DNA of 64,000 nucleotides from Methylorubrum extorquens (lineage in GTDB: Bacteria > Pseudomonadota > Alphaproteobacteria > Rhizobiales > Beijerinckiaceae), in the NCBI RefSeq assembly GCF_024169925.1, contig NZ_JALJXF010000001.1, positions 4,816,501-4,880,500 of the forward strand, read 5' to 3'. Below the pieces are notes generated by a model. That model was not told the DNA's origin and searched no databases. It saw only the letters and a list, made by a program, of their open reading frames with translations. The translations under genes and the position numbers were made by a program. Shown piece by piece: positions 8,892 to 17,840 of this stretch. Numbering within the stretch: the stretch's first letter is position 1; each line of letters opens with the position of its first letter.

Positions 8892-9872
8892 TTGCTCGAA
8901 CGCCTCCGTTTCACGCGTCGCAGCCTCGCGATGCTCGCCGCCGCGAGCGCCGCGCTGCTCGCCCCGCTCCCGCTCTCGGCGCAGGAGGTGGTCCGCGTCG
9001 GCAACCTCAAGCTCGCTCACTTCGCCGGCGTCTCCTACGTCAAGGAAATCGCCAAAACCTGCGGCCTGACCGTCGATCTCAAGATCTTCGCCAAGGGGCC
9101 CGACATCATGCAGGCGATGCTGGCCGGCGAACTCGATGTCGGCGCCACCGCCTCGGAGGCCGCGATCTCGGCCCGCGGCAACGGCGCCCAGGTCTTCATC
9201 GTCGGCGGCTTCGCCAAGGGTGGCGCCCGCCTGCTGGCGACACCGGATTCCGGCATCAAGTCGGCCGCCGACCTCAAGGGGAAGAAGGTCGGCGTCACCC
9301 GTGGCTCGATCCAGGAGGTGCTGCTCGGCGCCGAGATGGCCAAGCACGGCCTCAAGGCCCGCGACGTCAACCTGATCTATCTCGGCTACCCGGATCTGAA
9401 CCAGGCGCTGCTGCAGAAGCAGGTCGATGCGATCATGCAGACCGAGCCGCAATCGGCCCAGGCCATCGCCCGCGGCTTCGGCGTCGAGGTGATCAAGCCC
9501 TACGACACGCCGGTCGGCTCGCCGATCCGCACCCTGGTGATGACGGAGAAGTTCTACGGCGAGAAGAAGCCGCTCGCGTCCAAGTTCATGGAGTGCTTCG
9601 TGAAGGCGCAGAAGACCTTCATGGACAATCCGAAGGCCGCCGAGACCTTCGTCACGCAAGACGTGTTCAAGGGCCAGGTCACGGCCGCCGAGTTCCAGGA
9701 GGCGCTCGCCAACTCGCCCTACACCCTGGAGATGAGCGCCGACCACATCCAGAGGACCACCGACGTCATGGCCGAGCACGGCATCGGCAAGATGTCGAAG
9801 CCCGCCAAGGCCGCCGAGTGGGTGAAGCTCGACCTCTTGGAGGCCGCCAAAGCCTCCGCCGGCACGAACTGA
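8892..9872 (+). CDS. ABC transporter substrate-binding protein (nitrate/sulfonate/taurine type, NMT1/THI5-like)
   Basis: I choose the TTG at 8892 as start because GGGAGAAG lies 5 bases upstream and it yields a clean signal sequence with a twin-arginine-like TRRSLAML and a cleavage site after PLSAQ. The 326-residue product then has the periplasmic-binding fold of the SsuA/TauA/NrtA group: VRVGNLKLAHFAGV, the DIMQAMLAGELDVGATASEA switch region and LKGKKVGVTRGS. It delivers a small anion or organic molecule to the permease encoded next. The ligand cannot be read from sequence; linkage to a BKACE enzyme and DctBD suggests an organic acid rather than nitrate, which is inference. An ATG at 8790 is in frame but adds an implausible 34-residue leader. 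Confidence 0.85.
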   Translation: MLERLRFTRRSLAMLAAASAALLAPLPLSAQEVVRVGNLKLAHFAGVSYVKEIAKTCGLTVDLKIFAKGPDIMQAMLAGELDVGATASEAAISARGNGAQVFIVGGFAKGGARLLATPDSGIKSAADLKGKKVGVTRGSIQEVLLGAEMAKHGLKARDVNLIYLGYPDLNQALLQKQVDAIMQTEPQSAQAIARGFGVEVIKPYDTPVGSPIRTLVMTEKFYGEKKPLASKFMECFVKAQKTFMDNPKAAETFVTQDVFKGQVTAAEFQEALANSPYTLEMSADHIQRTTDVMAEHGIGKMSKPAKAAEWVKLDLLEAAKASAGTN

Positions 9873-9886
9873 GGAGGGTTTTTCCC

Positions 9887-10708
9887 GTGAACACCTCCCG
9901 TCTCAAACCCCTGGCCGAGGGGCTGGCGGTTCCGGTCGCCATACTCGTTCTCTGGCAGCTCGCCTGCACGGCGGGGCTCGTCAACCCGATGGTGCTGCCC
10001 TCGCCCGCCGCGGTCGCGGTGCGCTGGTGGGCCTATCTCGCCCCGCTCGAAGCCTATGATCCCGAGCACGGATCGTGGTTTCTCTGGCTCTTCTCCGGCG
10101 AGATGCTGCACGATGCGGTGGCCTCGCTCTACCGCGTCGTCGTCGGCTTCGCCGTCGGCGCCGGGCTTGCCCTGCCGCTCGGGCTGTTCATGGGCTCCAG
10201 CGACCTCATCTACCGCCACATCAACCCGTTGATGCAGGTGCTGCGGCCGATCCCGCCGATCGCCTACATCCCGCTCTCGATCCTGTGGTTCGGCCTCGGC
10301 AACGCTCCGGCGGTGTTCCTCATCGCCATCGGCGCCTTCTTCCCCGTGCTGATGAACACCATCGCCGGCGTGCGCCACGTGGACGGGATCTACATCCGCG
10401 CCGCCCGCAGCCTCGGCGCCAGCCGGATGACGATCTTCCGGCGGGTCATCCTGCCGGCCGCCACTCCCTACATCCTGTCGGGGGCGCGCATCGGCATCGG
10501 CACCGCCTTCATCGTGGTGATCGTGGCCGAGATGATCGCGGTCAACAACGGCCTCGGCTTCCGCATCCTCGAGGCGCGCGAATACTTCTGGTCCGACAAG
10601 ATCATCGCCGGGATGCTGACCATCGGCGCGCTCGGCCTCGTCATCGACATGGCGGTGAGCCGCCTGAACAATCACCTGCTCCGCTGGCATCGCGGTCTGG
10701 AATCGTGA
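9887..10708 (+). CDS. ABC transporter permease (SsuC/TauC/NrtB type)
   Basis: The 273-residue inner-membrane protein starts at a GTG with GAGGAGGG 9 bases upstream, 14 bp after the substrate-binding gene. It has about six hydrophobic segments and the binding-protein-dependent transport signature RAARSLGASRMTIFRRVILP (the EAA loop that contacts the ATPase). IPLSILWFGLGNAPAVFLI and the C-terminal FWSDKIIAGMLTIGALGL segment are also characteristic of this permease subfamily. It forms the transmembrane pore of the importer, probably as a homodimer. Confidence 0.92.
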   Translation: MNTSRLKPLAEGLAVPVAILVLWQLACTAGLVNPMVLPSPAAVAVRWWAYLAPLEAYDPEHGSWFLWLFSGEMLHDAVASLYRVVVGFAVGAGLALPLGLFMGSSDLIYRHINPLMQVLRPIPPIAYIPLSILWFGLGNAPAVFLIAIGAFFPVLMNTIAGVRHVDGIYIRAARSLGASRMTIFRRVILPAATPYILSGARIGIGTAFIVVIVAEMIAVNNGLGFRILEAREYFWSDKIIAGMLTIGALGLVIDMAVSRLNNHLLRWHRGLES

Positions 10709-10716
10709 GGTCCCCC

Positions 10717-11586
10717 ATGTCCGTGCAACCGCATCCCATCGCTTCCGTGACGCAGGACGCCGTTCCCGTCACCGGCTCGCTGGCCGCCTCCGCCTCGCCG
10801 CACATCGTGGTCTCGGGGATGGACAAGATCTTCCCCGTCCCCGGTGGCGAGGTCGTCGCCCTCAAGGATATCGACCTCACCATCAACCGCGGCGAGTTCG
10901 TCTGCCTGCTCGGCCCGTCCGGCTGCGGGAAGTCGACGCTGCTCAACGCCATCGCCGGCTTCTCGCACCCGACCCGCGGCGGCATCGACGTTGAGGGCCG
11001 CACGGTCGCCGCGCCCGGTCCCGACCGGGGCATGGTGTTCCAGGAATACGCCCTGTTTCCCTGGATGACGGTGGCGCAGAACATCGCCTTCGGTCTGGAG
11101 ATCAAGGGCATGTCCCGCGCGGCGATCCAGGCGCGGGTGGCCGAGCTCCTCGACATGCTCAAGCTCGCCGAGTTCCGCGACCGCTTCCCCAAGGACCTGT
11201 CCGGCGGCATGCGCCAACGCGTGGCGATCGCCCGCGTTCTGGCTCTGGACAGCCCGGTGATGCTGATGGACGAGCCGTTCGGGGCGCTCGATGCCCTGAC
11301 CCGCCGCTCGCTCCAGGACGAGCTGCTGCGGATCTGGGCGGCGACCGGCAAGACCATCGTGTTCGTCACCCACTCGATCGAGGAATCGATCTATCTGGCC
11401 GACCGCATCGTGGTGCTGACCTACCGCCCCGGCACGATCAAGCGCGACCTGCGGGTGGAACTGCCGCGCCCGCGCGACAGCGCCTCGGCCGCCTTCAACG
11501 CCCTGAAGCGCGACCTCTCCGCCCTCGTCACCGCCGAGCAGCACCGCTTCGAGCAGGTGGAGATGAAGGGGCTGACGACGGATTGA
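10717..11586 (+). CDS. ABC transporter ATP-binding protein (SsuB/TauB/NrtD type)
   Basis: The 289-residue ATPase has Walker A GPSGCGKST at 66-74, the Q-loop in MVFQEYALFPWMTV, the signature LSGGMRQRVAIARVL, Walker B VMLMDEPFGALDAL and the switch histidine in IVFVTHSIEESI. It powers the permease encoded 8 bp upstream. An unconserved Ala-rich extension of about 28 residues precedes the core domain. It is the last gene of the three-gene importer operon. Confidence 0.94.
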   Translation: MSVQPHPIASVTQDAVPVTGSLAASASPHIVVSGMDKIFPVPGGEVVALKDIDLTINRGEFVCLLGPSGCGKSTLLNAIAGFSHPTRGGIDVEGRTVAAPGPDRGMVFQEYALFPWMTVAQNIAFGLEIKGMSRAAIQARVAELLDMLKLAEFRDRFPKDLSGGMRQRVAIARVLALDSPVMLMDEPFGALDALTRRSLQDELLRIWAATGKTIVFVTHSIEESIYLADRIVVLTYRPGTIKRDLRVELPRPRDSASAAFNALKRDLSALVTAEQHRFEQVEMKGLTTD

Positions 11587-11675
11587 TGATCGTCGCCGCG
11601 GCTTTCTTCGGCCTGCGGCGCTGCCATGTTAGGCTCTCACATCGTTTCCAGATGATCACTTCGGGGATTGCGGAT

Positions 11676-11704
11676 CCCCTCTCCCCGCCGAGCGGGGAGA
11701 GGGG
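11676..11704. repeat. G/C-rich palindrome, terminator or REP-like element
   Basis: A perfect 13-bp stem (CCCCTCTCCCCGC and its complement) surrounds a 3-base loop in the 205-bp gap after the ABC operon. A near-identical palindrome occurs at 62145-62170, also between genes. Recurrence suggests a dispersed repeat that may also act as a terminator; there is no U-tract. Confidence 0.55.
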
Positions 11705-11791
11705 GGAGTTGCGGCCCCCGTTCGATCAACCGGAAGCCGCATCAGATCGCTCACCGCATACGAGGGCGGTGACGGAAGCCTCGTCCGGTCC

Positions 11792-13666
11792 ATGAGAGTG
11801 ACGCCCTTCCCCCGCGCCACGGCGGCGCGTGTCCTCATTCTCGCCGCGCTGGCGGCGGCGGCCGTCTTGGCCGTTCTGAAGGCGGGGGAGGTGACGGAGG
11901 CCCGCGTGGCGGAAAGCCTCGCGGGTGACGCGCGCCAGCGGGCGGAGATCTACGCCCGGAGCCTGGAGGGCACCATCGAGCGGTTCGGCTTCCTGCCGGC
12001 CGCCGCCGCCCTCGATCCGCGCGTGCAGTCGTTGCTCGCCGCCCCCGACGATCCGGCGCAGGTCGCGACCGTCAACGCCTATCTCCATCGGCTGAGCCGC
12101 GAGGCGGGGGCGGGTGTCGTCTACCTGCTGATCCCGTCCGGCCTGACCATCGCCGCGTCGAACTGGGACACGCCCCAGACCTATGTCGGCCAGGACTTCT
12201 CCTATCGTCCCTATTTCACGGAAGCGCGCACCGGACGCACCGGACGCTTCTACGCCATCGGGACGCTGACCGGCGTGCCCGGCTACTTCATCAGCGCGCC
12301 CGTCATGATCGACGGCACGGTGCGCGGCGTGGTGGCGACCAAGGTCGGCCTCGACCCGCTGGAGACGATCTGGCGCGAGGGCAGCGACCGCGTGCTGGTG
12401 GCCGACGAGAACGGCATCGTCTTCCTCGCCTCCGATCCGGCGCTCAAGTTCCGCGCGACGAAGCCGCTCGACGCCGCTGCCCGTGCCGCCATTGAGCGGA
12501 CGCGCCAGTACGGGCGCGACGATCATGCCCCGATCGATCTCGGCCGGACGGACACCGTCGGAGGCGTGCCTCTGGTGAGCCGGTCGGAGGCCACGCCGCA
12601 GACCCGCGCGCTGTTCGAGGAGGCGAGCCTGCCGGCTTATGGCTGGACGCTGCTGCTCTTCGCCGACGCCGCGCCGGTGGCCATCGCCGGGCGCAGCGCC
12701 CGGGCCGGCGCGATCCTGGCGCTGATCGTGCTCGGGCTGATCGGCCTCTACGGGCGTCAGCACCTGCGGCGGGTGCGCGAGAATCGCGCGGCGCAACGCG
12801 CGCTGGAGGCCGCGGTCGCGGCGCGGACCGCCGATCTCAGCGCGGCCAACCTCAAACTCGCGGGCGAGATCGAGGAGCGGACCCGTGCCGAGGGCGACCT
12901 GCGCGAGGCGCAAGGGGAACTGGTCCAGGCGGCGAAGATGGCGACGCTGGGCCAGATGGCGGCGGGCATCACCCACGAACTCAACCAGCCGCTCGCCGCC
13001 ATGCGGGGCTTGGCCGACAATGCCTCCGCCTTCCTGCGCCAGGGGCGGGAGGCGGAGACGGCGGCCAACCTGACCCGCATCGTCTCCCTGGTGGACCGGC
13101 TCGGCAAGATTACCGGACAGTTGCGCAGCTTCTCCCGCCGCTCGGGGACGGAGCGGGTCGCGGTCGATGTCGGCGCAGCGGTCTCGGAGAGCCTCGCCAT
13201 CCTCTCATCCCGCATCCGCGACGCGGGCGCGCGGGTGACGACCGATCTCGACCCGGCGGCGCGATGGGTGGTGTTCGAGCCGATCCGCCTGTCGCAGGTG
13301 CTGGTCAACCTCGTCGGCAACGCCCTCGATGCGGTGAAGGGGCGCTCCGGTGCGGAGGTCGCGGTGCGCGCCTGGGCCGGGGACGGGCAGGTCGTGCTCA
13401 GCGTCGAAGATAACGGGCCGGGCCTCGATGCGGCGGCGCTGGCGCGCCTGTTCGAGCCGTTCTTCACCACCAAGCCGGCGGGGGAGGGGCTCGGCCTCGG
13501 CCTGCCGATCTCGCTCGCCATCGCGCGCGAATTCGGGGCGAGCCTGCAGCCCCGGCCGATGCCCGGCGGCGGCCTCGCCTTCGACCTCGTGATGGAGGTA
13601 GCCAGGGACGCGATGAAGGAGGCCGCGGACACGCCCCGTGTAGAGAGAATGCGACATGTTTCCTGA
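11792..13666 (+). CDS. DctB-like sensor histidine kinase
   Basis: The 624-residue membrane kinase has a transmembrane helix near 12-30, then a large periplasmic double-Cache sensor (about 35-295). The sensor includes FSYRPYFTEARTGRTGRFYAIG, the segment that lines the ligand pocket in DctB. A second transmembrane helix (about 302-321) leads into a coiled coil, a HisKA domain with the phosphorylated His in GITHELNQPLAAMRG, and a HATPase domain (NLVGNALDAV, DNGPGLD, GEGLGLGLPIS). The DctB group senses C4-dicarboxylates or other organic acids. The next gene encodes its response regulator and overlaps by 11 bases. The exact ligand is unknown because no dctA gene is present. Confidence 0.85.
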   Translation: MRVTPFPRATAARVLILAALAAAAVLAVLKAGEVTEARVAESLAGDARQRAEIYARSLEGTIERFGFLPAAAALDPRVQSLLAAPDDPAQVATVNAYLHRLSREAGAGVVYLLIPSGLTIAASNWDTPQTYVGQDFSYRPYFTEARTGRTGRFYAIGTLTGVPGYFISAPVMIDGTVRGVVATKVGLDPLETIWREGSDRVLVADENGIVFLASDPALKFRATKPLDAAARAAIERTRQYGRDDHAPIDLGRTDTVGGVPLVSRSEATPQTRALFEEASLPAYGWTLLLFADAAPVAIAGRSARAGAILALIVLGLIGLYGRQHLRRVRENRAAQRALEAAVAARTADLSAANLKLAGEIEERTRAEGDLREAQGELVQAAKMATLGQMAAGITHELNQPLAAMRGLADNASAFLRQGREAETAANLTRIVSLVDRLGKITGQLRSFSRRSGTERVAVDVGAAVSESLAILSSRIRDAGARVTTDLDPAARWVVFEPIRLSQVLVNLVGNALDAVKGRSGAEVAVRAWAGDGQVVLSVEDNGPGLDAAALARLFEPFFTTKPAGEGLGLGLPISLAIAREFGASLQPRPMPGGGLAFDLVMEVARDAMKEAADTPRVERMRHVS

Positions 13667-15011
13667 GGCCGAGCCAGCCGCCGCGCGGGTCGTGCTGATC
13701 GACGACGAGGAAATGGTTCGGCTTGCCATGGAGCAGGCGCTGCAACTCGCCGGCATCGCTGTCGAGGCTTTTGCCAGCGCGGAGGCGGCGCTGCCGGCCA
13801 TCACCCGCGGCTTTGCCGGCATCGTCGTGAGCGACGTACGCCTTCCGGGCCGCGACGGGCTCGAACTCCTCGCTGACATTCGCCGCCGCGACCCCGAATT
13901 GCCGGTGGTGCTCGTCACCGGCCACGGCGACATCGCCATGGCGGTCGCCGCCATGCGGGAGGGCGCCTACCACTTCATCGAGAAGCCCTTCGTCAACGAC
14001 GCCTTCGTCGAGGTGGTCCGCCGGGCCCTGGAGAAGCGGGCGCTGGTGATCGAGAACCGCCGCCTGCGCGATGCCCTCGATCGCGGCGACGCGCCGGGCA
14101 GCGCGGTGGAGCGCTGTCTCGTCGGTCAGTCGCCGGCCCTGCGGCGGCTGCGCGACGACATCGCCTCGCTCAGTTCGGCCGCCGCCGACGTGCTGGTGCT
14201 CGGCGAGACCGGGGCGGGCAAGGAGCAGGTCGCCCGCGCGCTGCACGAGGGCGGGGCGCGGGCGGCGAAACCCTTCGTGGCAATCAATTGCGGCGCCATC
14301 CCCGAGAGCATGTTCGAGAGCGAGATGTTCGGCCACGAGGCCGGCGCCTTCACCGGGGCGGGCAAGCGCCGCATCGGCAAGGTCGAGCATGCGAGCGGCG
14401 GCACGCTGTTCCTCGACGAGGTCGAGAGCATGCCGCTGGCGCTCCAAGTGAAGCTGCTGCGCGTGTTGCAGGAGCGGCGCGTGGAGCGGCTCGGCTCGAA
14501 CACCAGCGTGCCGGTCGATCTGCGGGTGGTGGCCGCCACCAAGGAGGATCTCGACGCGCTCTCGGAGGCCGGCCGCTTCCGCCGCGACCTGTATTTCCGC
14601 CTCAACGTGGTGACGCTGACCCTGCCCCCCTTGCGCGAGCGCCGCGAGGACATCCCGCTCCTGTTCGAGCGCTTCCTCGTCCAGGCGGCGGTGAAGTACC
14701 AGCGCCCGGTGATCGAGGTGCCGCCGTCCTTGCGCCGTTCGCTGATGCTCGCCGACTGGCCGGGCAACGTGCGCGAACTCAAGAACGCCGCCGAGCGCAC
14801 CATCCTCGGCTTCCTGAGCCCGGACCTCGCCGGCGGCCCCGGCGCGGCGCCGAGCCTCGACGCCCTGCTCGACCGGGTGGAGCGCCTCGTCATCGAGGAC
14901 GCGCTCAAGGCCTCCGGCCAGCGCATCGCCGAGGCCGCGCGGACCCTCGGCCTGCCGCGCAAGACGCTCTCCGACCGCATGCGGCGCCTGGGCTTGAGCG
15001 CGGGCGACTGA
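13656..15011 (+). CDS. DctD-like sigma-54-dependent response regulator
   Basis: The 451-residue protein has a receiver domain (IDDEE acidic pocket, phosphoacceptor Asp in SDVRLPGRDG, Lys in IEKPF). A sigma-54 activator AAA+ domain follows with Walker A GETGAGKE, the sigma-54-contacting GAFTGAGKRR loop and Walker B GGTLFLDEVE. A Fis-type helix-turn-helix ends the protein (AEAARTLGLPRKTLSDRMRR). It activates sigma-54 promoters when phosphorylated by the kinase encoded upstream. The only sigma-54-like element I found nearby is at 8820-8835 before the ABC transporter, so the importer is a candidate target. Confidence 0.9.
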   Translation: MFPEAEPAAARVVLIDDEEMVRLAMEQALQLAGIAVEAFASAEAALPAITRGFAGIVVSDVRLPGRDGLELLADIRRRDPELPVVLVTGHGDIAMAVAAMREGAYHFIEKPFVNDAFVEVVRRALEKRALVIENRRLRDALDRGDAPGSAVERCLVGQSPALRRLRDDIASLSSAAADVLVLGETGAGKEQVARALHEGGARAAKPFVAINCGAIPESMFESEMFGHEAGAFTGAGKRRIGKVEHASGGTLFLDEVESMPLALQVKLLRVLQERRVERLGSNTSVPVDLRVVAATKEDLDALSEAGRFRRDLYFRLNVVTLTLPPLRERREDIPLLFERFLVQAAVKYQRPVIEVPPSLRRSLMLADWPGNVRELKNAAERTILGFLSPDLAGGPGAAPSLDALLDRVERLVIEDALKASGQRIAEAARTLGLPRKTLSDRMRRLGLSAGD

Positions 15012-15036
15012 TCTTTTCGACCGCGAGACCGAGCCC

Positions 15037-15897
15037 ATGACGACCGAGTCCATGACGATCGAGCCCATGACCCACGACGCCGGCTGTCCGCCGCTCATCC
15101 TCGCCAACGCCCCCAACGGCGCCACCCGCAGCAAGGCCGACCATCCGGCCCTGCCGATCACGCAAAGCGAGATCGCCCGCACCGCGGCCGAGATCGTGGA
15201 GGCGGGCGCTGCCCTGATCCACGTCCATGTCCGCGATCCGGCAGGCCGTCACCTCCTCGATGCGGAGGCGTATCGCTCGGTCACCGCTGCGATCCGCGCG
15301 GAGGTGGGGAACCGCCTCGTGGTGCAAATCACCTCGGAGGCCGCCGGGCGCTACCAAGGCCCGGAGCAGATGGCGGTGGTGCGAGCCACGCGCCCCGAGG
15401 CGGTCTCGCTGGCTTTGCGCGAACTCGTGCCGGATGCCGGGGCCGAGACTGCGGCGGCGGATTTTTTCGCCTGGGCGCGGCGCGAGCGCATCCTCCTGCA
15501 GATCATCCTCTACGAACCGGCCGAGGTGGCCCGCTACGCCGACCTCAAACGCCGCGGTGTGCTCGGCGAGGGCGGGGATTTCCCGCTCTTCGTGCTCGGC
15601 CGCTACACGCCCGGACAGGTCTCGCGGCCCGCCGACCTGCTGCCCTTCCTCGAAGCGGCAGGGGAGGGGGTACCGCTTTGGTCGATCTGCGCCTTCGGCT
15701 CGCGGGAGAATGCCTGCGCCCTCGTCGCGGCGGGCCTCGGCGGGCATGTGCGCGTCGGCTTCGAGAACAGCCTGCTCGCGCCCGACGGAAGCCCGGCCGA
15801 AAGCAATGCCGCCCAGATCCGCCGCGCCGCGGAGGGTGCCCGCCTGCTCGGGCGCCCGCTGGCCGATGCCGACACCGCGCGGGCGCTGATGGCCTGA
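15037..15897 (+). CDS. BKACE family beta-keto acid cleavage enzyme (DUF849)
   Basis: The 286-residue protein has the BKACE TIM-barrel features. The metal-binding HVHVRDPAGRH supplies the paired histidines, and LPITQSEIARTA, QITSEAAGRY and the late RVGFENSLLAPDG segment are typical of the family. BKACE enzymes condense a beta-keto acid with acetyl-CoA to give acetoacetate and an acyl-CoA; Kce of lysine fermentation is the founding member. Three in-frame ATGs (15037, 15052, 15067) fall in a 15-base tandem repeat, so the exact start is uncertain. The gene follows dctD-like by 25 bp, suggesting it belongs to the same regulon. The substrate is unknown. Confidence 0.88.
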   Translation: MTTESMTIEPMTHDAGCPPLILANAPNGATRSKADHPALPITQSEIARTAAEIVEAGAALIHVHVRDPAGRHLLDAEAYRSVTAAIRAEVGNRLVVQITSEAAGRYQGPEQMAVVRATRPEAVSLALRELVPDAGAETAAADFFAWARRERILLQIILYEPAEVARYADLKRRGVLGEGGDFPLFVLGRYTPGQVSRPADLLPFLEAAGEGVPLWSICAFGSRENACALVAAGLGGHVRVGFENSLLAPDGSPAESNAAQIRRAAEGARLLGRPLADADTARALMA

Positions 15898-16244
15898 CCG
15901 CGTCCGAGCCCCCCGCAGCGGTCCGTATCGGCTGGCGACTATTGGCGTCGCAGTCCAAGGTGCAGACCGAGATGAGCGGGCATTCCAGCGGGCCTCTAAC
16001 GTTGGCCCTGCCGTCGATACGCCTGTCCGGCGGTTTTAATCCCAACATAGAAAAGATCAGAAAAATAATTTTAATCTGTTGTATTCTGAAAAAATTGTAA
16101 CAGAAGCAAGATTCCATCAATTGATGGGGGCTAGCTCGGCTGTTGCCGCGTGGCTGCGTCCCTCAAGGTGGGGCGGCTACGGATCAAGAAGCGCTGAAGC
16201 CGAGGACGGGCGGCTCACGCAGGCAAGCCATTGGGGGAAAGACG
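15898..16244. other. 347-bp intergenic region with an AT-rich island
   Basis: This gap lies between the BKACE gene and the outer-membrane protein gene. Bases 16030-16115 are strikingly AT-rich (for example AAAAATAATTTTAATC) against a 70% GC background, which is the expected look of a strong promoter or regulator-binding region. I could not fix a -35/-10 pair. GGGGGAAAG at about 16233-16241 is the likely ribosome-binding site for the TTG start at 16245. Confidence 0.45.
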
Positions 16245-17147
16245 TTGCAGTTCGGACCGAAAGCGCGCCGCTACGCGCAGATCGTCACGTGCGTTTGTTT
16301 GGCCGGGCTGCCCTCCATGGCTCTGGCCCGCTCCGCGGCCCTCCCGGGCATCACCGTTGGTCTCCCAACGGGCTGGCAGGTGCCGGAAGGCGTGCAGATG
16401 AACCTCACGACGAGCTTCGCTGAGCGCGGGACGCTGCCTCGGGACAACCAGGGCAACAACAACCTCGTCGTGTTCCTATGGGCAACGCCCTGGAAGGTCC
16501 TCGGCGGGCAGTTGCGCTTCATCCAGTCGTTCCCGTTCAACGCGGTCAGCCCGCAGGAGGGACCCTGGCAGGCGGGTCTCGCCCAGCCGCTGACGACGGC
16601 CCAGATCGCCTGGAAGGTCGCGGACAACCTCGGCGTCAGCTACTTCATCGGCGGCTTCTGGCCGAGCGACACGCTGTTCGCGCTCCGCTCCGCCTCGATC
16701 GCCCAGCGCTTCGCGATCAGCTATGTCGGCGATGGCTGGAACGTCACGGCCAACCTCCATTACGGCACGATGCTGGCGGAGAACTCGCCGACCAACGTGC
16801 ACTATTCCGACTACATGAACCTCGACCTGACCGCAGCCAAGCGCTTCGGCAAGTGGCAGGTGGGCGCCGTCGCCTTCGGCTCGACCGACCTGCCGACCAA
16901 CAGGCCCGGCTACCGGCCGGGGGGGCAGTTCGCCATGGGCGGGCTCGTGGGCTACGCCTTCGAGAAGTTCACGGTCCAGACCATGCTCACCCGCGACATC
17001 GCCCAGCGCAATCTCGGCGGCGAGGAGACCCGTGCCTGGCTGCGCTTCCTCGTGCCGCTCTGGCGGCCGGACAAGGGCGAGCAGGTTCCCAATCGTGTCA
17101 CGGTCCGGCGCAACAGCGCCGCGGGGCCGGCGGTTGCCGGCGACTGA
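16245..17147 (+). CDS. Outer-membrane channel-like protein, phenol-degradation MetA family
   Basis: I choose a TTG start with GGGGGAAAG upstream because it gives a proper signal peptide, RRYAQIVTCVCLAGLPSMALA. An in-frame ATG 102 bases earlier would place 34 unconserved residues before it. The 300-residue product then shows alternating beta-strand character with many aromatic and Gly residues and ends in FLVPLWRPDKG plus a short tail. This pattern resembles the MetA_deg/transporter family found in meta-cleavage clusters, thought to be outer-membrane beta-barrels. Its position after the importer and BKACE genes suggests outer-membrane entry of the same substrate. Family assignment is moderately secure; the function is inferred. 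Confidence 0.65.
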   Translation: MQFGPKARRYAQIVTCVCLAGLPSMALARSAALPGITVGLPTGWQVPEGVQMNLTTSFAERGTLPRDNQGNNNLVVFLWATPWKVLGGQLRFIQSFPFNAVSPQEGPWQAGLAQPLTTAQIAWKVADNLGVSYFIGGFWPSDTLFALRSASIAQRFAISYVGDGWNVTANLHYGTMLAENSPTNVHYSDYMNLDLTAAKRFGKWQVGAVAFGSTDLPTNRPGYRPGGQFAMGGLVGYAFEKFTVQTMLTRDIAQRNLGGEETRAWLRFLVPLWRPDKGEQVPNRVTVRRNSAAGPAVAGD

Positions 17148-17151
17148 CGAA

Positions 17152-17174
17152 CCGGCCCGCCTCGGGCGGGCCGG
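17152..17174. terminator. Stem-loop between convergent genes
   Basis: A perfect 10-bp stem, CCGGCCCGCC and its complement, encloses TCG. It lies in the 45-bp gap between the stop of the outer-membrane protein gene and the end of the HdeD-like gene. There is no U-tract. Confidence 0.55.
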
Positions 17175-17192
17175 GCAACGCTCTGCTGAGGT

Positions 17193-17840
17193 TCAGGCGC
17201 GACCGCTCTCGGAGAGCGGCCGCGCCTGGGCCGTATGATGGGAGCGCAGGCGGAAGCCGAGGATCAGCAGCATGGCGCCGAAGGCCACGGCGTAGGCACC
17301 GAGCCACCATGTTAGCACCAGTGCCGACATCCCGGGATTGATCAGCAGCGCGATCCCGAACAGCACAGAGATCGCCCCGCCGAGGCCGAGCCACCAGCGC
17401 CCGTAATGCAGGTGCAGGCGGAAGGCCGCCGCGATCATCAGCCCGCCCGAGACCAGGGCCCAGGCGGCCACGAGCAGCACGAAGGCCCAGACGGCCGCCG
17501 CCGGCACGAGAAACGCCGCGACGCCGACCACGATGTCGAGCAGGCCTTCGAGCAGCAGGAAGCCCCAACGCTCGTGCCTCTGCGCCGCCCGCAATGCGGC
17601 GGCGATGCCGCAGAAGCCATCGACCAGCATGTAGGCGGCGAAGAACAGCACCAGCGAGAGCACGAAGGCGCCCGGCGCCACGAAGGCGATGATCCCGAAC
17701 AGGATGGCAAGCGCGCCGCGTAGGGCCACGAGCCACCAGTTGCGGGCCAGGACAGCGCTCATCGCGTCGAGGCGGGCCGGCCCGGTCGGCAGCAGGCCGG
17801 ACGGATGTGCCGCCCCGGATGTCTCGGACGCTCCAGCCAT
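17193..17840 (-). CDS. HdeD family membrane protein
   Basis: The 215-residue protein has about six hydrophobic helices arranged as three repeats of the DUF308 pair. Examples are WWLVALRGALAILFGIIAFV, WGFLLLEGLLDIVVGVAAFL and RWWLGLGGAISVLFGIALLI. In enteric bacteria HdeD contributes to acid resistance at high cell density; in alphaproteobacteria the role is undefined. The start at 17840 follows a strong GGAGGAG site and excludes an unconserved 50-residue extension. The gene stands alone and is divergent from map. Confidence 0.85.
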   Translation of the reverse strand: MAGASETSGAAHPSGLLPTGPARLDAMSAVLARNWWLVALRGALAILFGIIAFVAPGAFVLSLVLFFAAYMLVDGFCGIAAALRAAQRHERWGFLLLEGLLDIVVGVAAFLVPAAAVWAFVLLVAAWALVSGGLMIAAAFRLHLHYGRWWLGLGGAISVLFGIALLINPGMSALVLTWWLGAYAVAFGAMLLILGFRLRSHHTAQARPLSESGRA

